NCBI GenBank assembly: GCA_933228895.1
Contig: OW121856.1
Coordinates: forward strand, 14,587,805 to 14,651,804
Length of the DNA stretch: 64,000 nt
Source of the DNA: Platycnemis pennipes
Lineage: Eukaryota > Arthropoda > Insecta > Odonata > Platycnemididae
Direction of reading: 5' to 3'
Shown: in pieces, positions 33,915 to 45,368 of the stretch
How positions within the stretch are numbered: the stretch's first letter is position 1
Layout: each line of letters begins with the position of its first letter
Translations under genes and position numbers: made by a program
The notes under the pieces: generated by a model
Told to the model about the DNA's origin: nothing
What the model saw: only the letters and a program-made list of their open reading frames with translations
Databases searched by the model: none

Positions 33915-34876
33915 CACAGTGGTCGGAAATCGAAAATACCTGGCCAAAATTCAAAAAGTGATTTTTCCAAGCCAGGAAGCTGAAACTTTGCATTAATATT
34001 CTCAAAAGACCTGGGCATGCGATGATACAAAGCATTTTCCTTAGTACACAACACTTAACAATGAGCATGAGGTCAAAGTTGCACAAATTTCGCAAAAATT
34101 GTCTACACTCGATTTTCTCACGAAATCTTCAAAATCAAGCCCTTACCTAAGCATTATGTGTAAAGAATTGGAATAAAAAGTCATTTAATTAGATGAAACA
34201 GTTTTTCGTCTTTGTTCTCATGTAGTCTGCTTACATTTTTGTAATTATTTACCAAAGATATTAAACAAAATGGCAGACCTTAATTTTTGGTCATTTTTTT
34301 CATATAGGTAGAGAAATAGTTAATTGCATCACCGAGCATCACGAAGTAACTTATATGGGGAAACTCTACAAAGCTTCCACAGTGCGAATCCGATGAGTGA
34401 TGCTGCGACCGTTTGCGACGCCGAATTTCACATCAGTTTTTCGGTCGCGCGGTCGAGTCTGGTTGAACCCGCCTGCAGCGGGGAGTAACGTGGCGCGGCA
34501 AGTGTGTGGACTGGATTGTAGTCGTATCCACTCCGCTTTGGAGATTTTCGAGATACAAACATTGACAAGATCCTCCATGCATTATATTTTGCAGAAATCG
34601 CGGAAAAAATTACGCATTTTAACACATGGGGTAAAGGTCTAGGAGGTACTGAAAAACTTCTTTCTTCGGGTGCACCGCGGGAGTTTCTCTTCTTACCCAC
34701 TTGACATCGCCTACCGACGAATACGAACACTTTTAACGGAGACAGCATGCATACCACACAGGATTATTGTCTCTTCGAGGCCACCAACCCACAGCTGGTG
34801 TCGCACGGCTCCAATCCCCCGCCCCCTGCACTGAGGTTGGGGGTTTGGCGAAGGGTCCGTTTTATGACACCGCGGA
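33915..34876 (+). repeat. Transib left terminal inverted repeat
   Basis: 962 bp, inverted at 36759-37720. The outermost bases form an RSS-like unit: heptamer CACAGTG, 22-bp spacer, then CCAAAATTC (6 of 9 identical to the ACAAAAACC nonamer). A 109-codon frame (34428-34757, minus) is retained in both arms with only three amino-acid differences, but overlapping frames run on the other strand and I do not claim it is a gene. Confidence 0.9.
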
Positions 34877-35336
34877 ACGTTGTCTGGGATTCTGGGGGGT
34901 TACGATCCCGATGCTTAATTATTTTTGTTATGTTAAATGTTAGTGTCAATTTTTATTCAGTGCCAGGGAGAAATACTGTGAAGAGAAATAATTTGCAATA
35001 CCCTATTTCATCATGATTATGTATATATCCTTTTTCTTAAAATGTAACAAAATATGAACTACAAAATTCAGTTTTTGCTTGTATTTCTACTATTCGCTAT
35101 CCGAATATACACTGCCATCACACTCTGAACAAATCAGGTATTTTTCTTTTTCACTCGATAATGCAAATCAGGCCACTTGATATTGCCTGTAATATTACAG
35201 AGAATCCGTTAATCAAGATTATGTAGATTCCTGTAGTGAAATTAGAAATTTGTTAGAAGAAATCAAAGGTAATCTAAAGCAATGAAATTTCAATGTAGCA
35301 TCAGAAGGTGCTAATGAAGAATTCATAAAATTAGAT

Positions 35337-36637
35337 GTCTTTCACACCTGTTGTTTCTGAAGATAGAGAGGGATTATCAAAGAATCGTCTGGCAGTATTT
35401 CCGTCATTCGTTGTACCATACCCGGGTCTAGGTATGTACATCCACATTTAGCCCCATCTTCTCTTTGAATGACTTTTGCGGGTGAATCTTCCTGTCTTTA
35501 AGCATTTTTTTGTATTCTCCACGTGCCTATTCTAAGGTTCTGAGGGTGAGTTCCGCAATAAAATATTTTTGAATGAGAAAGTAATGTTTCGTTCACTTTT
35601 TTACCTACCTGCCAGAGTTTGAAATCCATCCGATAAGATACATGCAACAGACACTCAAAAAATCTTATATGACAATGCAGTGTATGCCAAAATTGTTAGT
35701 GCCCTTATTAACTGATCTTTGGGCCAATTCATTAAATTTATTCATACTTGAAATTTTTTCCCCACAAATATAGCATTTCATGCTGCCACTCTCCGTCAAT
35801 GCGTTGCATACCTAATTTGGACGTTTTCTTTTAGATAACACATAAAAATTAAATTATGACGTTTTTTGACAATTTTAAACGTTTTACCTTTCCGTTTATC
35901 ATGGTGAGAAGCAGAGAAAAATTAATGGAGTAGTTTTTCCATTTGAATGCATTTAAAATATCACATTGCCTCTTTATATACATTTCTTCTGCCTTCGTCA
36001 CTTCTTTCGTCTCTTTGATCCATTGAAGGCGAATGGGGCGGCAGAATCTTGTTGATGATGGCCTAGGGTTCATCCAAATAATTGCACCTAAAGTATAAGG
36101 AAATGTCTTTAAACATCAGAAAATATTATGAGTAATAATTAAATGTTTTTACAAGAGATTGCGGTAAACATCTATTATTCTTTGTCATTGTTACCTGTCT
36201 CGTCGTTCACTAAACGCAGTGGCACCAAGGAGCTGATGAACAAGAATTCATCCGAAATCGATTCTTGATGCCATCTTTGCTTATACCAGGAATGGCCTGA
36301 GTTTCCGTCAAAACCATATTTACAAATTAATGTACAATTTATATTAAGCGCGGTTGTTGAATCTCTGGAAATGCATTCCAAGATACGCAATGCTGTATGA
36401 TCTAGGAGACTGAAGTTTAACTTCACATGAGTCCTCTAAAATTAAAGATTAAAAAAAACGCCAAAAAGGTTATTAAAAATAAAATATTTAAAAAGACATT
36501 AGTTTGTCCTAATAGAGTACACATACCTTGAAAAAGTGAGGAATCTTGAAGTGGTTAGCAATGTATCCTCACCATTGCGAGTTGTAGAGAGAATTTCGGG
36601 AGATCCAATTCTGACACCAACACGAGTGAAATCGTAG
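35337..36637 (-). pseudogene. Transib transposase, multi-exon relic
   Basis: Cut-and-paste transposase of the RAG1-related family. On the minus strand at least four exons can be joined with canonical GT-AG introns: 36637-36527; 36433-36195 (YGFDGNSGHSWYKQRW, containing the first catalytic aspartate block, and SSLVPLRLVNDETG); 36087-35888 (IIWMNPRPSSTRFCRPIRLQ); and from 35811 (VCNALTESGSMKCYICG, the zinc-ligand CxxC). Introns are 93, 107 and 76 bp and keep the frame. From about 35660 stops and frameshifts begin; FKEKMGL and PGYGTTNDGNTARRFF at 35480-35375 are still readable. The C-terminal third with the last acidic residue is not recognised. The residue before GK at the exon 3/4 junction is N (MINGK) where I believe the family has the second catalytic D. 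Non-functional here. Confidence 0.78.
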
Positions 36638-36758
36638 CTGAAGTTTCAAAATCTAATGCTTCGTACCACTACCAAAATGAAACTGAATGCTCTGGTGCAT
36701 TTCGTTGGAGATTAGGAACGTTTTCCCAAAAATATCCGCAAATAAAAGCGTAAAGGGA

Positions 36759-37720
36759 TCCGCGGTGTCATAAAACGGACCCTTCGCCAAACCCCCAACC
36801 TCAGTGCAGGGGGCATGGGATTGCAGCCATGCGACACCAGCTGTGGGTTGGTGGCCTCGAAGAGACAATAATCCTGTGTGGTATGCATGCTGTCTCCGTT
36901 AAAAGTGTTCGTATTTGTCGGTAGGCGATGTCAAGTTGGTGAGAAGAGAAACTCCCGCGGTGCACCCGAAGAAAGAAGTTTTTCAGTACCTCCTAGACCT
37001 TTACCCCATGTGTTAAAATGCGTAATTTTTTCCACGATTTCTGCAAAATATAATGCATGGAGGATCTTGTCAATGTTTGTATCTCGAAAATCTCCAAAGC
37101 GGAGTGGATGCGACTACAATCCAGTCCACACACTTGCCGCGCCACGTTACTCCCCGCTGCAGGCGGGTTCAACCAGACTCGACCGCGCGACCGAAAAACT
37201 GATGTGAAATTCGGCGTCGCAAACGGTCGCAGCATCACTCATCGGATTCGCACTGTGGAAGCTTTGTAGAGTTTCCCCATATAAGTTACTTCGTGATGCT
37301 CGGTGATGCAATTAACTATTTCTCTACCTATATGAAAAAAATGACCAAAAATTAAGGTCTGCCATTTTGTTTAATATCCTTGGTAAATAATTACAAAAAT
37401 GTAAGCAGACTACATGAGAACAAAGACGAAAAACTGTTTCATCTAATTAAATGACTTTTTATTCCAATTCTTTACACATAATGCTTAGGTAAGGGCTTGA
37501 TTTTGAAGATTTCGTGAGAAAATCGAGTGTAGACAATTTTTGCGAAATTTGTGCAACTTTGACCTCATGCTCATTGTTAAGTGTTGTGTACTAAGGAAAA
37601 TGCTTTGTATCATCGCATGCCCAGGTCTTTTGAGAATATTAATGCAAAGTTTCAGCTTCCTGGCTTGGAAAAATCACTTTTTGAATTTTGGCCAGGTATT
37701 TTCGATTTCCGACCACTGTG
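36759..37720 (-). repeat. Transib right terminal inverted repeat
   Basis: Inverse of 33915-34876, same length. The boundary on the inner side is sharp (TCCGCGG at 36759-36765, inverse of CCGCGGA ending at 34876). High identity between the arms implies recent insertion or gene conversion. Confidence 0.9.
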
Positions 37721-37928
37721 CGATGGCCTGACGAAGACAATCGTTGAAGGAAAAGTGAACGGGAAAAATGGAAAAGGCAGGCCTCGTATGAGTTACATAG
37801 AACAGGTCGTAAAGGACGTGAAAGAGAGGAACTACGTTAATACGAAGAGGTTGGCCGATAGAAAAACCGAGTGGAGGGCTGCGTCAAACAAATCCTAGGA
37901 TTGTTGACCCTTGATGATGATGAATCTT
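37721..37928 (+). mobile_element. RTE-like LINE 3' end, right part (after Transib)
   Basis: Continues 33635-33914: TKTIVEGKVNGKNGKGRPRM, EQVVKDVKERNYVNTKRLAD and EWRAASNKS, stop in CCTAGG, then TTGTTGACCCTTGATGATGA. The first five bases CGATG are the duplicated target. Confidence 0.88.
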
Positions 37929-38419
37929 GACTATTACTCCTTAGTATTTAACGACCTTACTTTTGGCTAGAATGCATAATTACAGAGATCACTAAATTAA
38001 TATGTAAAATTTATATTCAATCCCTATATCTTCGGCAGCTTGGATGGCTTTCAACATATTCCCGTAGAACGTGAATACTGACAACATTCCTCTACTCCCT
38101 TTTCCACAACATACAACCCGAATACCTCCTATACCTCCTCCCAATCACACCATCTACTCCAACAACCATTACAAGATCCTCACCCTAATATATGTACTAC
38201 CCAGGACACCGCACTGCATGCAGCCTTACGCAATTCATTTCAAGTTACCTGTGCAAAACACTGGGACTCCCTACCTGACCTTAAAAAAGTAACTGTAGTC
38301 TTTTTACCTAATTAAAAACACCGACTCCATAATATTTTATTAGACCAATAAGTTTCCTTTTCCTCTCTAAGTAAATGTAATACACAAATTTTATATCTTC
38401 ATTTGTATGTTTTTGTGAT
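37929..38419. other. No recognisable feature
   Basis: Anonymous sequence; a 73-codon C-rich frame shows no domain. Confidence 0.5.
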
Positions 38420-38423
38420 TTAA

Positions 38424-39374
38424 AGAGGCTCCACCGAAATATGAAATAGATGTCATTTTTGTGAAAATTTCAGGATAAATCATTTTTTGGCCCCTCTACC
38501 GATTGGAATTAAAACAATGAGGCCTTTCCATAATGTATTTGAAGAAAAAAGACGTTAACAATCATATATTTTATACGTGGCTATACGGAAGAGCACGGCT
38601 CTTGCACTAGGATTTGCGGATTAATAATGTAAAGAGAAATGTCGTTTTGATAAAAAACTAATGTACGATGCGAAATGTTATATAGAATGTAGCATTGCAA
38701 AAAAGTACTTAATGCACTTGTTAAATTGATATTAATAAATGTTTGCTCGGAAAAAAGCAAAAAAGCCTCAGTTACATGAAAGTGGCGCTACAGTTTGTTG
38801 TTACCATTAGCACCATTAGCAACGGTACTTGTAACGGAACGTGCTTACAAGCCTATTTACTAATTTAATTAAGGAATATACCTTACCAAGGCCCTTTTTA
38901 TATTTTTATGTAATTTAAATAATTCATTGATTATTGACGTGGGGTAATTAATACCAATGCTTCCAAATGGTAGCAGCGTCATTGTTGCTAAACAGTTTTC
39001 AAAAATATGAATATTAATAAAATTCAAAACAAAGAATTGTATTTGCAAGGGAATAGTTTAAAACTAAGTAAGAATATATTCGACCTATTTTAGAATACGT
39101 ATTAGCGGAATTGAGCATGTAATCTCACTTCATAAATTAAACGTGGCAACAACACTTCAGTCATGTTCCTAAGTCATAGGAGTTAAAAGAGCTTGTAAAA
39201 AATAGAATGCAGCTACAACGCGCTATATAATAGCATACTCATACAATTAGTGTGATTTCGTTATCACCATATAGATGATTTTCCATATAGGCGTTTTTCT
39301 GAATCGGTATTTATTCATTAAATAACATAGCTCTTTTACGGGATTTTGAATCTCGGAGTCACGGTGGAACCACC
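38424..39374 (+). mobile_element. TTAA-flanked MITE, copy 3 of 4
   Basis: Begins AGAGGCTCCACCG after TTAA (38420-38423) and ends CGGTGGAACCACC. The right TTAA is not present (ACAC follows), so the end has mutated or been lost. Internally collinear with the other three. Confidence 0.82.
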
Positions 39375-39407
39375 ACACATCATATTCGCGAATCATTCGT
39401 GTTTGTA

Positions 39408-39610
39408 CCACGTGACTCCTTGGTTACCTATTCGAGATAATCCCGACTATTTCAAACACAACCCCCTAGGCCGGAAATCAGGGGGTTCGGGTTCGAGTCC
39501 CGATCAAGGCAAATGACTTTTACTCCGTGGTTTATCTTGCTGGTGTGCAATTTCAATTGGTTGACTCCGTTAAAGTTTTCTTAGTTAGTTCGCAAGCTTT
39601 TAATTTGAAA
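39408..39610 (+). mobile_element. tRNA-derived SINE (family S1), with upstream shared repeat
   Basis: GGGTTCGAGTCCCGATCAAG holds the B box GGTTCGAGTCC; the preceding CCGGAAATCAGGGGG matches the minus-strand head at 3240. The body CTCCGTGGTTTATCTTGCTG and GTGCAATTTCAATTGG corresponds to 4640-4740. 39408-39462 in minus orientation matches 10783-10834. Confidence 0.65.
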
Positions 39611-40945
39611 TAGAAAGCGGTTTAAGCCTGACTTGGAACATGTGAAACATTGGAGAAACTCTGGTATGATATTCTAATTATTTTATCCCCGTTTGCTTTA
39701 AATGAAAAGATTTCTCATTCTCGTAAACATGACCCAGAATTCTCAATATTTTCTGGGAATTTTCGGGGTCGGAAATAATTTAACTTGCAGAAACTCGGAA
39801 AAGTCAACACACAGTATTTTTTCGAATAATGAGCCCTCTTTAGTGAAAAAGCAAATGTGAATTTGGTGGACGTTCTGCACTCTGAAAAAGTAACATTGAA
39901 AAGGTGCATGGCGTCAATGGCAAAACGAATGCATCCTGCCTACGGGCCTTGACAGAAGGCCAAGTTTCTCTTCCCCTGGGAGCGATTCCCATAAATGATC
40001 CGGGAAACTTAATTTAGTTCCCGGAACTTGAAGCGATTTCCTTTTCCCGACGAGAAATTTTTAATCCCAGGAGCATAATATTCCAGCGCTTTAGAGGAGG
40101 GCTCATCAAAGTTGTAACCCTCTTAATTTAGACAGTGCTTTAAAAACCACGAGAAACCGATTGGTATAAAGCGATTAGCTCAATAGTTTTAATTTTTTAA
40201 AGTTAAACGAGGTTTTGCAAGGAAGGGAGGTTAATTAAGGCGTTATCTTTTGCTGCAGATTGTAAAATAAAACCGTAATCATTGAGTAAAAACGCTATCC
40301 CTGCCGCTAAATTGATAAAAAATTTCCTGAGATAAATAATAAAAACGGAACTCTCTAAGTGATTTTAAATATGAAAGGGAAATTCAATTATTCGTTTCCG
40401 TTTAGAAAATGAATTGAATATTTTTCACAGATAGTAATTGAGAACGTATTAGGAAATTCAATTTCACGCAAAGGGGAAATTTTAGAGGACTGCCATTGTA
40501 TTTTGTGAACGCATAGTGAGGTTTGAAATTGAAAACGTTAATTCGTTTCAAGGCTGTGGGCACTATTTTCTCAAATTGAAAATTCCATCCAAGCACATCC
40601 TATAGAAAGGAAGTTTGTTTAATTTACGCTCCAAAATGCCCAAAACGCATGGACCACATTCATAGGGTGTGTATGACGTTGTAAAAATATAGCGAGAGAG
40701 AGGAACTGATAGTGAAAACATTTATGAATAAGACTCCATTTTGAGTTAACTTAAATAAGGAAATATTGTGAGAAAGATATAACAACACCGTAGAGCAATA
40801 AGCTGAAGAAAATAAAGCATAAAATTAGATAGGTGAGATCAATTTTACAGGTTGAAACTGATTAGGTATACCGAGGAATTTTTATGATGCTATCCGTACA
40901 AATGTGCAATAGTCCGAAAGGAAAGTACTAGTATGAGAATAGACG
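39611..40945. other. No recognisable feature
   Basis: AT-rich anonymous sequence. Confidence 0.5.
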
Positions 40946-40946
40946 A

Positions 40947-41708
40947 ATACGGAGGAAGAGTGTAGAGAAACACGGCGTCGGCATGAGGGCGTTATTACAA
41001 TGAACGTTTTCTGACGTGACGGAAACGGACCTTGGCACTGTATAAGCTAGAAGAATGGGAACGCAATGAAGCTAATTACGATGGCCGGACGATGACGGAG
41101 CCGCCAACGGACGTTGAGGAAAGCTTGTCAAGGTCTATCTTTCCGTCACGCTGGTTTCCGTCAGCCAATCACCAGTGACTTGTACATCAATCGGGGGTAA
41201 ATGTTCGGATGAGGGTGACACTTTACAAACACATTTTTCGACCACTGAAAATCGCCCTTTTTCGATAAAAGTTTCACAGCACAACCTGCTGTGTTCACAC
41301 TTCACTCAGGCCAGAAAATATTTGGAGGAAAGTAAAAACTTACGGTTTTACAGTAATTCGAACCCAAGAGGTGAGTGTTCGCCAAGCCGCCATATTGGAC
41401 CGCCGTCGATTGTGATGTACCACCAACAATTGAGCCGCTACGTTAGTGTTCACCGCCACCGTCCGTTTCCGTCACGTCAGAAAACGTTCATCGTAACCCC
41501 GGCCTTAGTCTCCTCTTTACAAAAGGTGCCAAGGGTTACACGGCTTAACGTCCCATCCGACGGACGGAGTACTGAACTCGAATGTTCTCCACGAAGCACT
41601 CTAATAGAGGGGACGGCTTACCAATGAAAAACATCTGCCACTGCCAGAATTCGAACACGGACTCTCTGAGCGAGAAGACAGTACCCTAACCACTTCAGCA
41701 ACCCATCG
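40947..41708 (-). mobile_element. tRNA-derived SINE (family S2), split by a MITE
   Basis: Left piece 40947-40986 (AGAAACACGGCGTCGGCATG) and right piece 41505-41708 (GGTGCCAAGGGTTACACGGC to ACCACTTCAGCAACCC) together equal the intact copy at 25217-25460. The B box side reads GAATTCGAACACGG on the plus strand. Confidence 0.78.
40987..41504. mobile_element. MITE with 36-bp inverted ends
   Basis: TTACAATGAACGTTTTCTGA at 40995, continuing CGTGACGGAAACGGAC, is inverted at 41461-41496; a weaker outer part (GGCCGGGGTTAC-like) extends the ends to about 40987 and 41504. The 150-codon frame 41175-41627 crosses its right boundary into SINE sequence and is not a gene. Confidence 0.78.
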
Positions 41709-41817
41709 GCCGGTGAGGAGAAATCTGTCACTGCTGATTCAACCAGGTGCAGTGCCGCAGCCGAGGGTAGACAGAATATCGGTCACGTCCGTGACTTAGC
41801 AAGGTCAAAGTATTTCA

Positions 41818-41995
41818 TGGCCGATGGGGATCAAGTGAGTGGGAAGAATGGCAAAGGAAGGCCTCGAATGAGATATGTAGAATGAGTAGTGAAATATGTG
41901 AAAGACAGAAAATCGTAAATAAGTGTGAGGATATTAGCTGCGTTAAGTGAATGTAAGGATTGTTAACCGATGATTATCATGATGATGAGTTAAAA
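41818..41995 (+). mobile_element. Decayed RTE-like LINE 3' end
   Basis: GTGGGAAGAATGGCAAAGGA then GGCCTCGAATGAGATATGTA, GTGAAATATGTGAAAGACAG and GTAAGGATTGTTAACCGATG follow the order of the family end, with many substitutions and a deletion. Confidence 0.7.
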
Positions 41996-42097
41996 CTATA
42001 ATGCCATTAAAATTAAATTCGAGGGCTTGCTCATTAAATCATTTCCTAAAGTTTTAGGTTCGATAAAAGACTTAAAATTTTCATCGTCTACATCAAG

Positions 42098-42735
42098 GAT
42101 CAACAATCCTGGGATTGGTTTGACGCAGCCCTCCACTCGATTCTTCTATCGGCCAACCTCTTCATATTAACGTAGTTCCTCTCTTTCACGTACTTTACGA
42201 CCTGTTCTATGTAACTCATACGAGGCCTGCCTTTTCCATTCTTCCCGTTCACTTTTCCTTCGAAGATTGCCTTCATGAGACCATCGTGTCTTAAGATGTG
42301 GCCGATTAAGTTATCCCGTTTTCTTTTTATAGTTTTTTGTCACTCGGTCGATCCATTTTATCTTCATCATTCTTCGATATCACCATATTCCGAATGATTC
42401 CACCCTTTTCTTCTCCGCTGCTCTCATCGTCCATGCCTCACTGCCGTAAAGAAACATGCTCCTGATATACGTTTTGTTGAATTGCTTCCCTTATTGCAAG
42501 CTTGCATTTCCAGCTGTAAGCAGATTCTTCTTTTGATAGAATGCCCTCTTTGCCTGGGCTATTCTACTCACTATTTCTTTCTTGCTTCGTCCATCGTTGG
42601 TTACTCTGCTTCCCAGGTAACAGAACTCTTTCACCTCTTTCAGTTTCTGTTTTCCTAGTATAACGTTGGTTTTGAACTCCTCTCTGTTGCTGCACACCAA
42701 TATCTTAGTTTTCTTCTTATTGATCTTCAGATGGT
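42098..42735 (-). mobile_element. RTE-like LINE 3' part
   Basis: The minus strand runs from KTKILVCSNREEFKTNVI (42700 side), through KEVKEFCYLGSRVTNDGRSK and RAFYQKKNLLTAGNAS, to the family C-terminus and the tail at 42098 (CAACAATCCTGGGATTGGTT is its reverse). Deletions and stops break the frame after position 42491. Confidence 0.83.
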
Positions 42736-43555
42736 AACTGTCTTAAAATTTTAGAATTCTAAAATCGGGATGAATTCCAAAATTAATATATGATTAGCTC
42801 TGATTTCTTATCCGCAGTTCCTGGATTCAACTCCCATTTGTAGCGGGGATTATTCAATGCAATCCTGTTCCCTGCATAACTCCGTCCGTCAGATGAAGCG
42901 TTAAACCGTTCACCCTTGGACTTCTTTCTTTAAGATTAGGGTGTTGGCGACGCCTCGTTTCTCTTCACCCTTTCTCCGCTCCTGGGAAAAGCCTTTCATC
43001 GGCCCAATCACGCGCCTAGTGTGATGCAAGGGCGTGTATAGGCGTCATATAGTGACCGTGTGGCCTTTATAGTGAAGGTATACTTACCCGCCTCTGGGTC
43101 ACTACCTCGGAAAAAAAGAATAGGTAGGATAATGTTAATATCTTTAATAACCCTGTTAAAGGAGATAATTTTCGAAATGCTTATAATTACACTAAATCGT
43201 AATGATTTGGTTTGCCGATAATATAAAAGGATCTTACCATTAAAGTTAACAGGGCTAATACTTTGGCGCGTTTGCTAACGTATAAATGTGAGATATCGAT
43301 AGAAATTTATGTAGTACATTAAACGTCCGATTTTCCGTGCTAATGATTGGCAAGTGGTGCACGAATTATCGGAAAACACGGATAATCCGATGTTTTTGAT
43401 TCTTTCCGGATTAATTTATCCCCCAAAATAAATAAACTCCCTGAGGAAATATCTCAATCTGTCAATGAAAAGTTCCTGTCTGTACATTATAGCATTTCAT
43501 GGAAAGAAAAAAATCCAGTAGAAAAGCTGTCCCGGCCGTAATTAAATGTTCGCAA
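42736..43555. other. No gene recognised
   Basis: A tRNA-like B box GGATTCAACTCCC occurs at about 42831, possibly a SINE head. The rest is anonymous. Confidence 0.4.
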
Positions 43556-44215
43556 GCTTCGGGTGGTGGCACGCAGCCTGGCTTAAAGACATCGGACCAG
43601 TCGATAGGACCGCAGTGAAAATCTCAAGGATCCTAGCGAAATGGAACATCGACAAAATTCATAAACCACCGATAAAAACTGCGTGGCGATTTAGTGCGAG
43701 TCAAGGACGTATTGGGACTCAAAACACCTGGAATTGACCGTATCCCATGTCAGTGTGGAAAAATATACATCGGAGAAACAGAGTGCACGATAGAGACCCG
43801 AATAAATGAGCACAAGAGGTGTATTAAGTTGTTCCACCCAGAAAAATCTGCCTTGGCTGAACATAGCTTATCGGAAGATCACATCATCTCCTTCGATGAG
43901 GCTTTTGGTCTCCAAAGCAAATTGGTATTGGGATCGTCTCCTTAAAGAGGCCGTAGAAATCAGGCTGGAAGATAACACATTAAATCGACACTCTGGGTGG
44001 GTACATCCTGAGCAGAGAATGGAAACCGTTAATTCGAAAAATAACGGAAAAAATGAGACAACAATGCCCCCCGGATGAGACGGCTATATGATCGCAGGCG
44101 GAATGCCGTGCAAGCTCTATTGCTCTGAATAAACGATGAAGGAGTGATCCATCGAAACATCAGCAACGCAAAATCTTACTCGGCTGGAAACCCGAGAATT
44201 ACTTATAAATAATTG
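43556..44215 (+). pseudogene. Penelope-like retroelement relic: GIY-YIG endonuclease
   Basis: 43600-43700 reads ISRILAKWNIDKIHKPP; 43700-43920 reads GLKTPGIDRIPCQCGKIYIG, ETECTIETRINEHKRCIKLF and EKSALAEHSLSEDHIISFDE, the full GIY-YIG domain core with the CxC pair, the YIGET motif, a basic residue in TRxNEH and the AEH block. A frameshift near 43920 moves the end, YWDRLLKEAVEIRLEDNTLN, into another frame. After the coding part, 44135-44165 has GATGAAGGAGTGATCCATCG AAAC, the hairpin-GAAAC terminal motif seen at other loci. Two to three frameshifts make the gene dead; no upstream polymerase is visible. Confidence 0.82.
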
Positions 44216-44421
44216 TATCTAGGTTGCTGGGGCACATTTTCAAATATTTCCGAACAAGAAAATAGATGCATTGTGAGGTGCTCAATGAGAACCTCTCAAT
44301 GCATCTATAGACATATAGAGATTTTCGCATGGTTCTTACCGGTGACGGAATCTTAAAAGCTCGAGTCGTCGTCAACACGCTTTACCTTAAAGGAAGGGAA
44401 TGAATTGTGAGGCTCACTTAA

Positions 44422-45368
44422 GGAGACTCCACCGAATTATTAAGCAGATGTCATTTTTGTGAAAATTTCAGGACACACAATTTGTTGGCCCTTCTATTGA
44501 TTGCCAATAAAATAAAGAGGCCTTTCCATCATATATTTGAAGAAAAAAGACGTTGAAAATCAACTAATTTATACGTGGTTATACGGCAGATCATGGCTCT
44601 TGCAGTAAAATTTGCAGATTAATAACGTAAAGAGAAATGTCGTTTCGACGAAAAACTATTATAAGATGCGCAATTTTATGTAGAATTTAGCATTGTATAA
44701 AAGTGCTAGCCTTACCACCCTTGTTTAATTGATATTTATAAATGTTTGCTCGAAAAGAAAAGCAGAAAAGCCTTAGTTACATAAAAGTGGCGTTACAGTA
44801 TGTTGTTATTATTGGCAACGGTACTTGTGACTGAACGTACTTACAAACCTATTTACTAACTTAATTAAGGAATGTACCTTACCAAGGTCCTTATATTTTT
44901 ATATAATTTGAATATTTCATTGGTTATTAAAATGGTTTAAATAATACTGATGCTTGAAAATTGTAGCAGCATCATTGTTGCCAAACAGTTTTCAAAAATA
45001 TCAACATTAGTAAAATTTAAAAAAAAAGAGTTGTATTTGCATGGGAATGGTTGAAAACTAAGTAAGAAAATATTTAACCTATTTTAGAATACGCTTTAGC
45101 GGGATTGAGCATGTATTCTCACGTTATAAATTAAACTTTGCAACAACACTTCAGTCATGTTCCAAAGTCAAAATGAGTTAAAAGGGCTTGTAAAAATAGA
45201 ATGTAACCACAACACGCTATACAATAGCATTCTCATACAATAAATGTGTATACGTTATCACCCTATAGATGATATTCCATATTGGTGTTTTTATGGATCG
45301 GTAGTTATTCATTAAATAACATAGCTCTCTTGCAGGATTTTGAATTGCGGAGTCACGGTGGAACTTCC
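44422..45368 (+). mobile_element. TTAA-flanked MITE, copy 4 of 4
   Basis: Begins GGAGACTCCACCG and ends CGGTGGAACTTCC, with TTAA at 44418-44421 and 45369-45372. Collinear with copies 1-3. Confidence 0.87.

Larger units (their letters stand above)
33915..37720 (-). mobile_element. Transib-type DNA transposon with 962-bp terminal inverted repeats
   Basis: A 3806-bp insertion in an RTE-like LINE. The first and last bases are CACAGTGG and CCACTGTG. The target CGATG is duplicated exactly (33910-33914 and 37721-37725), and the uninterrupted sequence ACACGATGGCCTGA is known from sister LINE copies. A 5-bp duplication plus CACWRTG ends are diagnostic of Transib, the superfamily related to RAG1. The terminal repeats 33915-34876 and 36759-37720 have equal length and are nearly identical. 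The unique centre carries a broken transposase gene on the minus strand. An alternative reading (one base more in each end, 3-bp duplication GAT) cannot be excluded from this copy alone. Confidence 0.88.

Noticed and set aside
34397..34757. Overlapping 81-, 70- and 109-codon frames repeated at 36878-37269 as possible genes
   Set aside because: They lie in the Transib inverted repeats and persist in both arms because the arms are nearly identical; no domain is recognised and both strands are open.
41175..41627. 150-codon plus frame
   Set aside because: It crosses the boundary between a MITE and a SINE, so it cannot be an ancestral gene.
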